Source: Latilactobacillus curvatus JCM 1096 = DSM 20019 (GTDB lineage: Bacteria; Bacillota; Bacilli; Lactobacillales; Lactobacillaceae). From it: a DNA stretch of 64,000 nt. Below the pieces are notes generated by a model that saw nothing but the letters and a program-made list of their open reading frames with translations, had not been told where the DNA came from and did not search any database. The stretch spans positions 868,001 through 932,000 of the forward strand of contig NZ_CP026116.1 of assembly GCF_004101845.1 (NCBI RefSeq). The letters are read 5' to 3'. The position numbers and the translations under genes were made by a program. Positions 24,793 through 33,965 of the stretch are shown here, piece by piece. Numbering within the stretch: the stretch's first letter is position 1; every line of letters begins with the position of its first letter.

Positions 24793-25806
24793 CTAGAATA
24801 ATAGTGTAATTAATAAAATCGCGAGGACTACCTGTACGGTCACTAATCCGCCGGCATATGCTAATAAACGTTTACCTTGGCTGAAGAGTGCCTTTAAGTT
24901 CAAGCGTAACCCAATGGCTGCTAACGCCGTTGTTTCACACCATGTACTCAAGAAATGGCACAGTGTACCAAATTGGCTTGGAAAAACCCGTAAGCTATTT
25001 AAGACGCAGAATAATAGGAAGCCAATCACGTACCATGGCACTAAGCTACTCTTCTTCGCTAATAATTGTTCGCTCAGTTTTGTATCACTGACTTTACTTT
25101 GTTTCTTTTGATGTAAGTAACCAAAACCGCTGACAACAAAAACCAAACAGATGATCCGTAAAATTTTGAATAAGGTCGCTGTGACAACCGTTCCTTGGTT
25201 AATCATCGTCGCACTGGCAACCACTTGACCAACTGACTGCACTGTTCCACCAATTAACACGCCACGGAGTTCATTATTATGTCCCCACATCAACGTTCCA
25301 ATAACTGGCAAGAGTAACATCAAGATGGTCCCCATTAGATTTACCAATGTAATCGCAATGCCGGTATCTTCGTTATCGGCATCGATGACGGGCGCAATTG
25401 CCCCAATCGCACTCGAGCCACAAACGGCATTCCCACCGGCCATCAATAAATAGGTACCTTCGCTAAATTGCAACCGGCGGCCAAACCAGATGGCAAATCC
25501 AATCGTACAACTCATTTGTAACACGGTAAACAGCACACCATGCCAGCCGATTTGTTGAATACTTTGGAATGTAATTGTCGCACCCAGTAACATGACTGAA
25601 TATTCCAATAATTTTTTCTCGGAAAACTTAGTTCCGGCTGCTAATACCGGTTGTTGCAACCAAGTATTGCCAAGTACGATGCCGACAAAAAGCGCAATCG
25701 TTGCGCCGCCTAACATTGGTAACCATAATTTAGCGATGTAATAACTGGCAATCGCAATCGCTAACGATAACGCAAAGCCAGGTATTTTTTTTGTTATATT
25801 GTCCAT
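24793..25806 (-). CDS. YeiH-family membrane transporter (putative sulfate exporter)
   Basis: The ATG at 25806 follows AAGGAG (337 aa). About ten helices; conserved family motifs are LLGATITFQSI, GGNAVCGSSAIGAIAPVI and GTVQSVGQVVASATM. UPF0324/YeiH proteins were proposed as sulfate or sulfonate exporters; the substrate is unproven. It diverges from a LysR regulator, the arrangement known for yeiH-yeiE in enterobacteria, so that regulator probably controls it through the shared 108-bp intergenic region. Confidence 0.9.
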   Translation of the reverse strand: MDNITKKIPGFALSLAIAIASYYIAKLWLPMLGGATIALFVGIVLGNTWLQQPVLAAGTKFSEKKLLEYSVMLLGATITFQSIQQIGWHGVLFTVLQMSCTIGFAIWFGRRLQFSEGTYLLMAGGNAVCGSSAIGAIAPVIDADNEDTGIAITLVNLMGTILMLLLPVIGTLMWGHNNELRGVLIGGTVQSVGQVVASATMINQGTVVTATLFKILRIICLVFVVSGFGYLHQKKQSKVSDTKLSEQLLAKKSSLVPWYVIGFLLFCVLNSLRVFPSQFGTLCHFLSTWCETTALAAIGLRLNLKALFSQGKRLLAYAGGLVTVQVVLAILLITLLF

Positions 25807-25826
25807 TGCTTTACTCCTTCTCACTT

Positions 25827-25898
25827 GTTATCTTAAACTATACCGAAACTCTTTCAATTAATAAAATAAATCTTTATAATAGTTGTTATTAAGATAAC
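25827..25898. promoter_or_regulatory. Divergent regulatory region with LysR-type inverted repeats
   Basis: GTTATCTTAA at 25827-25836 and its exact inverse TTAAGATAAC at 25889-25898 flank the intergenic space between yeiH and the LysR gene. The right copy is itself part of a smaller palindrome GTTAT-TAAG-ATAAC (25885-25898), the T-N11-A-like form expected of a LysR box. Confidence 0.5.
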
Positions 25899-25914
25899 GA
25901 ATAGAAGTGATGAT

Positions 25915-26742
25915 ATGTTTAAAATTTTAACAACTTTTAAAACCGTTTATGAAACCAAGAATTTTACAACGGCTGCGCAACTGCTTTTTCTATCGCAGCC
26001 GACCGTTTCTGTGCAAATTAAACAATTGGAAGATGCGCTGGGGGTCACACTATTTGAACGCAATGGGCGCCAGCAGATGACGCCGACTAAGAGTGCTGAT
26101 CTCTTCTACCAACAAGCACAACAACTTCTTGATTTATGGGACCAAGATTTGCACGCACTCCATCATCAAGATGGCCAGCCAAAAACACCGTGCCGAATTG
26201 GCGCCTCGCACACCACTGCAACCTACTTATTGCCAACCCTGCTTAAAGCGCATCGGCCAGCCCTTGAAACACTCGCCTTAGATATCAGTACACTCAACTC
26301 ATCGCAGATTGTTCAAGAATTGACGCAGCACAAACTAGACTTTGGTTTCATTGAAAAACCATTAACCGAAAAAGACTTGATTCGGACGCCACTACAGACC
26401 GATCAACTGGTCCTAGCAGGTCGCCCGAATGAACCTTGGTTACTTCGTGAACAGGGTTCTGGCGTCTATCACTACACGATGAATTACGTCAAAGAAAATA
26501 ATTTACCACTCGAAAACGTGATGACCATCAAAAGCAATGCGATGATTATCCAACTATTAAGACAGGGTATCGGCCAATCATTAGTTTCTAGCGCAGCCTT
26601 ACTTGATTACCCAGAAATTCCCTATCGACCATTGTCCCAACAATATCAACGCCAATTCTACCTTGTCGCCCGGAAGAATTTACCAGCACCAATCCAATCA
26701 TTTATTGCGTTATTAATGGCGACCCCACTACCAATCGAATAG
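25915..26742 (+). CDS. LysR-family transcriptional regulator
   Basis: 275 aa. N-terminal winged HTH (NFTTAAQLLFLSQPTVSVQI, then KQLEDALGVTLFERNGR), then a periplasmic-binding-like effector domain starting near residue 90. The layout and the divergent yeiH neighbour match YeiE/CysB-like regulators of sulfur compounds. It is followed 10 nt later by a MATE gene that is probably co-transcribed. Confidence 0.92.
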   Translation: MFKILTTFKTVYETKNFTTAAQLLFLSQPTVSVQIKQLEDALGVTLFERNGRQQMTPTKSADLFYQQAQQLLDLWDQDLHALHHQDGQPKTPCRIGASHTTATYLLPTLLKAHRPALETLALDISTLNSSQIVQELTQHKLDFGFIEKPLTEKDLIRTPLQTDQLVLAGRPNEPWLLREQGSGVYHYTMNYVKENNLPLENVMTIKSNAMIIQLLRQGIGQSLVSSAALLDYPEIPYRPLSQQYQRQFYLVARKNLPAPIQSFIALLMATPLPIE

Positions 26743-26752
26743 GAGTGTTATT

Positions 26753-28069
26753 TTGGAAAACTCACCACATATCAAAAAAGAATTAACGGGCTACATCATC
26801 CGTGACGTTTTCAGCTCGTTAGGCTTATCCATCTATATTTTAGCGGACACATATTTTATCGCTTACGCAGTCGGACCAATTGGCTTGGCCGCTTTGAATA
26901 TTGATCTGCCCATTTTTAACTTATTTAACGGTTTAGGTCTGATGCTCGGGATTGGGGGCGCCACGATTTTCTCAATTAACAAGAGCAAGCATCCCGAAAA
27001 GAGTCGCTCGATTTTCACTCAAGTTCTTTCTTTTGGGATTTTATTAGGCCTCATCATCATGGCGCTCGGCTTAATTTTTATTCACCCACTACTCCACTTA
27101 CTAGGTGCCAATCATGAAACGCTCGCCCCAAGCTTGACCTATTTACGAATTATTTTAATTGGCAGTCCCTTATTTATCATCAATAACTTAGTCTTAAGTT
27201 TCGTACGTAACGATAGTAATCCACATTTGACAATGATTGCGACACTTTCACAAAGCTTATTCGTCATTATCTTCGATTACCTCTTAATGTTCCCCCTACA
27301 CATGGGCATGATGGGTGCTGCGATGGCCACGATTTGTTCGCCAATCGTCAGCCTACTCATTTTGACACAACACCGGCATCACCCACAACGGTTACTAACT
27401 TTGCAGCACTTAACCTTACGTTTTAAACCGACGTTCAAAACAATTCAACTCGGTTTCCCATCTTTCTTAACTGAAATGAGTACTGGGGTCAGCATTTTCG
27501 TCTTTAACATTGTTATTCTCCATCTCAGTAATAACTATGCCATCGCCGCTTACGGCATTATCGCCAACATCTTACTAGTTGGTCTATCCCTATTCAACGG
27601 TGTTGCAGTCGGGGTTCAGCCAATCGTTAGTCGCGAATTTGGGAAACATCATTGGGATAATGTCAAAACGAGTCTCAAAATCGGTTTGCTTTCCGCACTC
27701 GGGATTGCGGTAGGATTATATCTCGTTTTGATTGGTCTTAAATTACCGATCATCGAAATTTTTAACCATGAACACAACCAACAACTGATTCGCTACGCGT
27801 CTGCTGGCATTCCCTTGATTTTCATTAGTTTTTTCTTCTCAAGCATGAACATCGTCAATAACTTATTCATGACCGCCATTGCGCAACCTCGATTGTCATT
27901 TTTCGTGGCCATCATGCGGGGCTACATCGTTTTGATTGCGAGCGTCTTGGTTCTTTCTAGCCTTTTCGGATTAACCGGTGTTTGGGTGAGTGTCCCATTA
28001 ACAGAAATTTTAATCTTCATCATGGGAATGCTCATCACGCGGAATCTCTTGAAAACAATCGATCAATAG
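26753..28069 (+). CDS. MATE-family efflux transporter
   Basis: 438 aa, TTG start with AGGAGTG 8 nt upstream. Twelve predicted helices in two MatE halves; early motif AYAVGPIGLAALNIDLPIFN and GLGLMLGIGGATIFS match the NorM/DinF-like branch, which exports cationic drugs or metabolites by Na+ or H+ antiport. It lies behind the LysR gene and may belong to the same stress response. Confidence 0.9.
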   Translation: MENSPHIKKELTGYIIRDVFSSLGLSIYILADTYFIAYAVGPIGLAALNIDLPIFNLFNGLGLMLGIGGATIFSINKSKHPEKSRSIFTQVLSFGILLGLIIMALGLIFIHPLLHLLGANHETLAPSLTYLRIILIGSPLFIINNLVLSFVRNDSNPHLTMIATLSQSLFVIIFDYLLMFPLHMGMMGAAMATICSPIVSLLILTQHRHHPQRLLTLQHLTLRFKPTFKTIQLGFPSFLTEMSTGVSIFVFNIVILHLSNNYAIAAYGIIANILLVGLSLFNGVAVGVQPIVSREFGKHHWDNVKTSLKIGLLSALGIAVGLYLVLIGLKLPIIEIFNHEHNQQLIRYASAGIPLIFISFFFSSMNIVNNLFMTAIAQPRLSFFVAIMRGYIVLIASVLVLSSLFGLTGVWVSVPLTEILIFIMGMLITRNLLKTIDQ

Positions 28070-28073
28070 TATT

Positions 28074-28118
28074 AAAAAGGTGTGTCACAGCTCAACTTGC
28101 TGCGACACACCTTTTTTT
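28074..28118. terminator. Bidirectional terminator
   Basis: Stem AAGGTGTGTC / GACACACCTT with extra CAG/CTG pairs, between the convergent MATE and hydrolase genes; it touches the hydrolase stop. Confidence 0.85.
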
Positions 28119-28917
28119 ATTTAAACATCAATTGTTGAATCAGTGAAATGACGGTTGGATTATCCGGCAATTCAGTATGGGCTGCATGGTGCTGGCTCAC
28201 CGAAATTGTCATATAATCAGCAACTTGCTTTTGAAAAATGAGCCGACCAGCCGCAACACTCGCTGCTGGGACAATCCCATCATTCTTATCGTTAATTGTG
28301 CCGCCGACTGAATAGACCACTAAGTCTTTGGATAAATGTTGCCGGCGGCTCTTTAAATCAGCTAACATCGGTGTTTCCTGAGTGATGTGCTCCGACATGC
28401 CATTATATGGCGTTCCCAACGTCAGTAATCGTGTAATCTTCGGTCCACTTCCACTACGCTCAGCATACCGCGTTAATACAAGCCCACCGTTGGAATAACC
28501 AACCCCACCAAAATGCGTAAAGTGGTATTGTTTAGCTAATTTACCTGCTGCCAATTTAAACCATTCGGATTGTTTAAAGACGTTCTCATCACCATCTGCA
28601 TTGTTTTCAAACGCAACCACAATCACGGGGTGTTGTGTTTTTTGATCAAAGCGACCACTGGTTTTCAAGTGACCATTTTTTAATACCGTTACTTTTAAAA
28701 CATGGCGTGTGGCTTGACGGTTCAATTTAGCAAAGGTGCCATTAAACCCTTCAACTGTTCCATTACTCCCCGGTACGAAAATAACGGGCTGGTTTGCGGT
28801 GGCCGAAGTTGGCTGAATAATCGATGGCACCGTTGTTGGACCAGTCGCTACATGACCGATAACCCCACCAATGCCGAAACACAAGATACAAATTAGTAAC
28901 CATTGCCATTTTTTCAT
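28117..28917 (-). CDS. Membrane-anchored alpha/beta hydrolase (DUF915 type)
   Basis: 266 aa. An N-terminal hydrophobic segment (WLLICILCFGIGGVIGHVAT) anchors or exports the protein. The alpha/beta-hydrolase core has PVIFVPGSNGT (oxyanion region), the nucleophile elbow GVGYSNGGLVLTRY and a late His (SQHHAAHTELP). DUF915 proteins are common surface hydrolases in lactobacilli and listeria with unknown substrates. Start ATG 28917; AGGAAGATGACAA upstream. Confidence 0.85.
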   Translation of the reverse strand: MKKWQWLLICILCFGIGGVIGHVATGPTTVPSIIQPTSATANQPVIFVPGSNGTVEGFNGTFAKLNRQATRHVLKVTVLKNGHLKTSGRFDQKTQHPVIVVAFENNADGDENVFKQSEWFKLAAGKLAKQYHFTHFGGVGYSNGGLVLTRYAERSGSGPKITRLLTLGTPYNGMSEHITQETPMLADLKSRRQHLSKDLVVYSVGGTINDKNDGIVPAASVAAGRLIFQKQVADYMTISVSQHHAAHTELPDNPTVISLIQQLMFK

Positions 28918-28935
28918 TTGTCATCTTCCTTTGAA

Positions 28936-29829
28936 TCAATCAATTGGTAATCGTTCTGTAGGTAGAATCGCTTGGATATCGGCTGCAATCGGTGCTGTAA
29001 TCGAGATTGATTGTTGACTGAATGGATCTTGAAATTGCAGTCGATACGCGTGCAATGCTTGTCGCGTTATCCCTAAATCAAGCGGCCCATCATAGAGCTG
29101 ATCACCCACCAATGGATAGCCTAACGCGCTGAAGTGAACCCGAATCTGATGCGTCCGCCCAGTATGAATCTGAACTTTAACCGCCGTCAACTGACCCGAT
29201 GCACCCAAGCGCCAATAACTCGTCCAAGCTGACTGACCATCCGCCAACACCGCACGCCGCGGTTGATGGTCGATTTGTCCAATCGGTTCACGAATATCCC
29301 CTGATGCTGGTAAACCCGTTCCTGAAACAACTGCTAAATAGAATTTTTGTAATTGATGCTGTTCAATCTGCGGTTGCAATAGACTTTGTGCAATTTGGTG
29401 TTTGCCGACTAAAACAATTCCACTTGTATCAAAATCCAAGCGCGTAATGATATGCGGTACTAAATCTGTTGCACCCTGCGCTTGCCAGTAACCCTTAATG
29501 CGATTCAACAAAGTATCCGTTTGATTAGTGGGACCCGGAATCGTTGCCAAGCCAGCTGGTTTATTGACCGCCAACCAATACTCGTTCTCATAACAAATAG
29601 TGATTGGTTCGTGACTAACAGCAACTGATTCATCGGCCGGTTCAGCTGGTAACTGCAATGTGACCACATCGCCGCATTGTACCTGATCACTAGGCGCACT
29701 TTTTTGCCCGTTTACTAGAATCGGTTGGCCTAACGCCTTAATTTTGGCGTACAATCGTTGACTGATGCCACTTGCTAGCAAGAATTGTTTAACAGATTGT
29801 GGTTGATTGACGTGCCATTTAATTTCCAT
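28936..29829 (-). CDS. RluA-family pseudouridine synthase
   Basis: 297 aa. An S4-like N-terminal region (FLLASGISQRLYAKIKALGQ, PILVNGQKSAPSDQV) precedes the catalytic domain. The RluA signature HIITRLDFDTSGIVL carries the catalytic Asp; KFYLAVVSG and HTGRTHQIRVHF are the other family motifs. It isomerises uridine in 23S rRNA or tRNA; which site cannot be told. It is separate from the hydrolase by 18 bp on the same strand. Confidence 0.92.
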   Translation of the reverse strand: MEIKWHVNQPQSVKQFLLASGISQRLYAKIKALGQPILVNGQKSAPSDQVQCGDVVTLQLPAEPADESVAVSHEPITICYENEYWLAVNKPAGLATIPGPTNQTDTLLNRIKGYWQAQGATDLVPHIITRLDFDTSGIVLVGKHQIAQSLLQPQIEQHQLQKFYLAVVSGTGLPASGDIREPIGQIDHQPRRAVLADGQSAWTSYWRLGASGQLTAVKVQIHTGRTHQIRVHFSALGYPLVGDQLYDGPLDLGITRQALHAYRLQFQDPFSQQSISITAPIAADIQAILPTERLPID

Positions 29830-29946
29830 TATTCATTTCCCATCTTTGTTCTACTTACTGCTATTATACGATTTATAGCTTGCCAATGCCAATCAATGGC
29901 CGACCATATTGTTTGCTAAAAGCTTCACCAATTCGCTATGCTTAAA

Positions 29947-30016
29947 TTAGTAAGTAAAAGTGGTTGCCTTTTCAGGGGAACGTGCTATACTAAAGTTACT
30001 TACTAATAATAAGTAA
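29947..30016 (+). promoter_or_regulatory. Promoter of the FMN reductase gene with operator-like repeats
   Basis: A -10 TATACT (29986-29991) with extended TGC and a -35 TTGCCT (29964-29969) are flanked by related motifs. Upstream is TTAGTAAGTAA (29947-29957); downstream is the inverted repeat TTACTTA / TAAGTAA (29996-30016) over the transcription start. Such AGTAAGTAA boxes suit an HxlR- or MarR-type repressor. Confidence 0.6.
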
Positions 30017-30035
30017 AACAATTGGAGGTTTCACT

Positions 30036-30587
30036 ATGACAAAAAATATCGCAGTTTTAATTGGTAGTTTACGGAAAGATTCATTTAGCAAATCAGTTGC
30101 TAAATCATTGATGCCATTATTCCCATCAGATTATAATCTAGAAATTGTTGAAATTGGTGACTTACCATTGTACAACCAAGATTATGATGATTTAGATCAA
30201 GTACCAGAAGCTTACACAACTTTCAGAAATAAAATGAAGACAATGGACGCCGTTTTATTCGTCACACCAGAATACAACCGTTCAGTACCAGCCGTATTGA
30301 AAAATGCTTTAGACGTTGGTTCACGTCCTTATGGTGCAAGCATCTGGGATAACAAACCAGCTGAAATCGTCAGCGTTTCACCTGGTGCAATCAGTGGTTT
30401 CGGTGCTAACCACCACTTACGTCAATCACTTGTTTTCTTGAACATGCCAACGGTTCAACAACCAGAAGCTTATATCGGCAATGTCATGAACTTATTAGAT
30501 GACAATCAAGAAATCACAAACCCAGATACACTTGGTTTCTTCCAAGCAATCGTTGATGCTTTCGATACATTAATCAAACGCTATTAA
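30036..30587 (+). CDS. NADPH-dependent FMN reductase family protein
   Basis: 183 aa flavodoxin-fold oxidoreductase. The FMN-binding loop is GSLRKDSFSKSVAKSL and the second conserved site is VTPEYNRSVPAVLKNALD, as in azoreductase/quinone reductase YieF/YhdA-like enzymes. It uses NAD(P)H to reduce flavin, quinones, azo dyes or chromate. The promoter with flanking operators (29947-30016) implies induction by a small molecule or redox stress. Perfect GGAGG site. Confidence 0.93.
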   Translation: MTKNIAVLIGSLRKDSFSKSVAKSLMPLFPSDYNLEIVEIGDLPLYNQDYDDLDQVPEAYTTFRNKMKTMDAVLFVTPEYNRSVPAVLKNALDVGSRPYGASIWDNKPAEIVSVSPGAISGFGANHHLRQSLVFLNMPTVQQPEAYIGNVMNLLDDNQEITNPDTLGFFQAIVDAFDTLIKRY

Positions 30588-30598
30588 TCGAATTACAC

Positions 30599-30632
30599 AA
30601 AAAACGCCCCGACTTTCGTCGCGGCGTTTTTT
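30599..30632. terminator. Rho-independent terminator
   Basis: Stem AAAACGCC-CGAC / GTCG-GGCGTTTT with T run after the FMN reductase gene; convergent with 30646. Confidence 0.85.
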
Positions 30633-30645
30633 ATTTTGTATTAGT

Positions 30646-30813
30646 TTACCAATTCGTTGCATTCCAGATTCGCCCATCAAGTTCACCTTGGCGTTGTTCA
30701 ATCCGTAATGCTAGTTCATCACTCGTTTGTTGAAGCGCCGTATAAAAAGCTTGCTCTTCATACGTTGTGGCTTGTTCTTTTTGTAGTTGAATTTGTTCTG
30801 TTAACCAATCCAT
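30646..30813 (-). CDS. Small helical protein, 55 aa
   Basis: The ATG at 30813 overlaps the stop of the preceding oxidoreductase gene (TAATG), with GGAAGG as ribosome site. The protein is one long charged helix (MDWLTEQIQLQKEQATTYEE, then ELALRIEQRQGELDGRIWNA). Translational coupling suggests a partner of the oxidoreductase. No known family. Confidence 0.5.
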   Translation of the reverse strand: MDWLTEQIQLQKEQATTYEEQAFYTALQQTSDELALRIEQRQGELDGRIWNATNW

Positions 30814-31508
30814 TAGCCTTCCCCCTCTTCTTCGCGAATCAGTTGGACTTGCCAATTCAAATCGGTTAATTCCGATCGTTTGTCGGCGAATTGTTCGCTT
30901 AAAAGCATTAAACGTTGTTGCGCTTCAGGCGATGTGGCTTCAGCAGCCTTTTTAGTCAGCATCGCTTCAAACCACGCTAATTGCTGATCAAAATTGAACT
31001 CGGATTGCGTCAAATACCGTTGATAATCGATGACCAAGCATTGTTTATCAGTTTCTTGCCAATAACCCAATTGATGAATCGCAAGTGGTGGTAAATAGGT
31101 CATCCCTAGCTTACGAGCCACCAATTCATATGGGCGCAAAATTTCAGACAGCGTTGCTTGTTCACTGCCGCCAGCTTGAAAATGTTTAGCCGCCGTACCA
31201 GTTGAAACGACAACCCCGAGTGTTTTCCCGGCTAATGGTTGGCGGCCATTAAAGGCAAATTGCCCCGTTAAAACGGTGTCCAACCACATTTTTAAGCTCG
31301 CTGGAGCAGCATACCAATAGAGCGGAAATTGAAAAATAATCCGCTCATGGTTGCGTAACAATGCTTGTTCAGCAGCCACATCTAACGTCTCAAGCGCATC
31401 TAAGTGGTGCCAAGTGATGGCTTCCAGTGGTGCTGCACTCGCTTTTAAAAAGTTTTGGACCATCGACGTCTCAATTTCGGGATGGCTGATAATCACCAAT
31501 GTTTTCAT
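30813..31508 (-). CDS. NAD(P)H-dependent oxidoreductase (flavodoxin-like, NQO/KefF type)
   Basis: 231 aa. The core (residues 1-170) has MKTLVIISHPEIETS, the FPLYWYAAPASLKMWLDTVL motif and VSTGTAAKHFQAGG, typical of the NQO/MdaB/KefF flavin reductases. Beyond about residue 180 there is an unusual helical C-terminal extension (AMLTKKAAEATSPEAQQRLM). It may reduce quinones. It heads a two-gene unit with the 55-aa protein. Confidence 0.88.
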   Translation of the reverse strand: MKTLVIISHPEIETSMVQNFLKASAAPLEAITWHHLDALETLDVAAEQALLRNHERIIFQFPLYWYAAPASLKMWLDTVLTGQFAFNGRQPLAGKTLGVVVSTGTAAKHFQAGGSEQATLSEILRPYELVARKLGMTYLPPLAIHQLGYWQETDKQCLVIDYQRYLTQSEFNFDQQLAWFEAMLTKKAAEATSPEAQQRLMLLSEQFADKRSELTDLNWQVQLIREEEGEG

Positions 31509-31567
31509 ACTCTGCCAACTTTCTATTTCTAAAGTTTAATTGTACAAAAACATGGCGTAAATTGCGA

Positions 31568-32911
31568 CTAATAGAGTTCCAAATATTGTTCGCGTTCCCA
31601 TTCGGAAACTTGTTGACGATAAGCTGCCCATTCCAATGATTTAGAATCCATGAAGCTCTGGTAGAGATAAGGCCCCATTGAATCTTTGATAATCTCATCC
31701 TTGGCTAGTTCCTTCAATGCATTGTGCAATGTGGATGGTAGGTCAGTGATGTGATTTTCCTTCCGTTCTGTTTCGTCCATGCTATAGATGTTGCGATCCA
31801 CACCAGCATCAGGCAAGAGCCCTTGATCTAAGCCAGATAAACCGGCTGCCAAAATCGACCCGATTGCTAAATAAGGATTGGCACTTGGATCAACACTCCG
31901 TAGTTCGAGACGCGTTGATAACCCGCGTGATTGTGGGACCCGAATCAATGGTGACCGGTTATGACCAGACCATGCAACATAAACCGGTGCCTCAAAACCA
32001 GGGACTAATCGTTTGTAAGAGTTAACTGTTGGGTTGTTGATTGCCGTGATGGCGCGTGCGTGTTGCAATAAGCCAGCTAAGAAATGATAAGCCGTTTTTG
32101 AAAGTTGTTCTGTACCTTTTTCATCGTAGAAGGCATTCGTACCATCTTGATTAAAGAGTGACATATTAATGTGCATCCCAGAGCCGTTGACACCGTGTAA
32201 TGGTTTTGGCATGAAGGTTGCATGTAATCCATGTTTCCGAGCGATTGTTTTAACGACTAATTTAAAGGTTTGGATGTTATCCGCTGCATCGACTGCATCA
32301 GCGTATTTAAAATCGATTTCGTGTTGTCCGGGTGCGACTTCGTGATGACTGGCTTCAACTTCAAAGCCCATCTTTTCAAGTTCCAAAACAATATCACGCC
32401 GACAGTTTTCGCCTAAATCAACGGGGGCAAAATCAAAGTAGCCGCCTTGGTCGTTGAGTTTCAACGTTGGTTTGCCGTATTCATCTAATTTAAAGAGGAA
32501 AAATTCTGGTTCCGGTCCAATGTTAAAGTCTTTGAACCCTTTATCTTGCATTTCGCGCACTAATTTCTTCAAATTATTCCGTGGATCGCCTAAGAATGGT
32601 TCTCCATCTGCGGTATAGACAGAACAGATTAACCGCGCGACTTTTCCATGTTCCGCTTCCCATGGGAAAATGAGCCATGTACTTAAATCAGGCCGCAAAT
32701 ACATATCACTTTCTTCAATCCGGACAAAACCGTCGATTGAAGAACCGTCAAACATCATTTTGTTACTTAAAACTTTATCTAATTGACTAATTGGTACTTC
32801 CACATTCTTGATAATCCCGTTGATATCCGTAAACATTAAACGTAAGAACTTAACGTTTTCTTGATCCACTAATTGCTTGATTGCTTCTGCTGTCAATACT
32901 TTACGTGCCAT
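31568..32911 (-). CDS. glnA: Glutamine synthetase, type I
   Basis: 447 aa, GSI-alpha length (no adenylylation loop insert). Motifs: [10 protein letters not shown] (near the N-terminus), [40 protein letters not shown] and [12 protein letters not shown]. It makes glutamine from glutamate, ammonia and ATP. It is co-transcribed with glnR 14 bp upstream under the GlnR-box promoter at 33321-33373; in this type the glutamine-bound enzyme also activates GlnR. Confidence 0.97.
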   Translation of the reverse strand: MARKVLTAEAIKQLVDQENVKFLRLMFTDINGIIKNVEVPISQLDKVLSNKMMFDGSSIDGFVRIEESDMYLRPDLSTWLIFPWEAEHGKVARLICSVYTADGEPFLGDPRNNLKKLVREMQDKGFKDFNIGPEPEFFLFKLDEYGKPTLKLNDQGGYFDFAPVDLGENCRRDIVLELEKMGFEVEASHHEVAPGQHEIDFKYADAVDAADNIQTFKLVVKTIARKHGLHATFMPKPLHGVNGSGMHINMSLFNQDGTNAFYDEKGTEQLSKTAYHFLAGLLQHARAITAINNPTVNSYKRLVPGFEAPVYVAWSGHNRSPLIRVPQSRGLSTRLELRSVDPSANPYLAIGSILAAGLSGLDQGLLPDAGVDRNIYSMDETERKENHITDLPSTLHNALKELAKDEIIKDSMGPYLYQSFMDSKSLEWAAYRQQVSEWEREQYLELY

Positions 32912-32925
32912 TAATCCGTCGCCCC

Positions 32926-33297
32926 TTAATATAATTTAGATGATTGTGAAATGGTTGACTGTTGTCCAACTAAGCCGCCGACCGATAATAATTCATTGGC
33001 CAATAACCGCCGCGCTTTTTCGTCTGATAATTGTTTATCACGCTGCCGATCCGCCTTCTTCTGATAAATCTGGCGAATCTGTGCCATCGTGGTGCCTTCA
33101 GCTAGGTAATCCTTGATTTCCAACAAACGATCAACATCGTTCAACGAAAACAACCGTTGATGGCCCGTTGTCCGTTCAGGAAAAACAAGCGCCTGTGCTT
33201 CATAATAACGAATTTGACGCGCAGTTTGTCCCGTCAATTTCATTACCGTACCAATTGGTAAAACTGCTAAGTTGCGCCTTAAGTGTTTTTCAGCCAT
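32926..33297 (-). CDS. glnR: Nitrogen regulator GlnR (MerR family)
   Basis: 123 aa from the ATG at 33297, 6 nt after GAGGTG. N-terminal Mer[55 protein letters not shown]. The C-terminal tail after about residue 90 would be the glutamine-synthetase-sensing segment. It represses glnRA and other nitrogen genes when glutamine is plentiful. Confidence 0.95.
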   Translation of the reverse strand: MAEKHLRRNLAVLPIGTVMKLTGQTARQIRYYEAQALVFPERTTGHQRLFSLNDVDRLLEIKDYLAEGTTMAQIRQIYQKKADRQRDKQLSDEKARRLLANELLSVGGLVGQQSTISQSSKLY

Positions 33298-33320
33298 CCA
33301 TTTCACCTCACTTGCGTTTT

Positions 33321-33373
33321 ATCTTACCAGTCGCCTTTCAAACGGTCAACATTTGATGTCAGATTTTCTAACA
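33321..33373 (-). promoter_or_regulatory. glnRA promoter with GlnR box
   Basis: On the minus strand: GlnR box TGTTA-GAAAATC-TGACA (33373-33357), an exact match to TGTNA-N7-TNACA. It is followed 7 nt later by -35 TTGACC (33349-33344), a 17-nt spacer and -10 TAAGAT (33326-33321). Autorepression of the operon is expected. Confidence 0.88.
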
Positions 33374-33382
33374 TCAGCCAAC

Positions 33383-33414
33383 AAAAAAAGGTAAACCAAT
33401 TTGGTTTACCTTTT
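33383..33414 (-). terminator. Rho-independent terminator
   Basis: Stem AAAGGTAAACC-AATT-GGTTTACCTTT between the tag-like gene (stop 33420) and the glnR promoter; T run on both strands. Confidence 0.82.
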
Positions 33415-33419
33415 AGGCA

Positions 33420-33965
33420 TTAGTCTTCATCGATGATTTGAATCAAACCACCTGCAAGCATAAACAAATGCGTTACCACCGGTCCAACAAATTTAAACTG
33501 GCGCTTCTTTAACTCTTTCGCAAGTTGCGTACTGATCGGCGCTGATTTATCGGACACGCCAGCCATTTGTGAATCAAGCAATTGCGGCTGACCATCAACA
33601 AACGCCCACAAATACGCTGAAAAACTGCCATATTCAGTTTGGATGGCTTGAATTGCCCGCGCATTTTGAATCGTTGCCCGAATCTTACGCGTATTACGAA
33701 TCATATCTGGTTCTTTTTGCAGGCGTTCAACATCCATTTCATCAAATTGTGCGACTTGATCAATCACCATCCCCACCATTTGTTGTCGCAGAACTGGTAT
33801 TTTACTTGCAGCTACTTTCCAGCTCAACCCCACTTGGAAGACCCCAACTGTTAAGAGTTCAAACCAAATACGATCATCGTGCGTTGGCGTGCCAAAATAA
33901 TTGTGATAAGCCTGAACCCCATCTGTCGCCGTTTCAAAGTTGTTTTTTGCTGTTTCATCTACCAT
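33420..33965 (-). CDS. Degenerate DNA-3-methyladenine glycosylase I-like protein
   Basis: 181 aa with the Tag fold: AYHNYFGTP-like start, DDRIWFELLTVGVFQVGLSW, then IRNTRKIRATIQNARAIQAI and LKKRQFKFVGPVVTHLFMLA. Key Tag residues are missing by comparison with E. coli Tag recalled from memory. The glutamate of LEGQQAGLSW is replaced (TVGVFQVGLSW), the N-terminal zinc Cys is absent, and the C-terminal His/Cys zinc pair is replaced by an acidic end. It is probably not an active alkylbase glycosylase; DNA binding alone is possible. It overlaps the XRE regulator gene by 7 nt. Confidence 0.8.
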   Translation of the reverse strand: MVDETAKNNFETATDGVQAYHNYFGTPTHDDRIWFELLTVGVFQVGLSWKVAASKIPVLRQQMVGMVIDQVAQFDEMDVERLQKEPDMIRNTRKIRATIQNARAIQAIQTEYGSFSAYLWAFVDGQPQLLDSQMAGVSDKSAPISTQLAKELKKRQFKFVGPVVTHLFMLAGGLIQIIDED

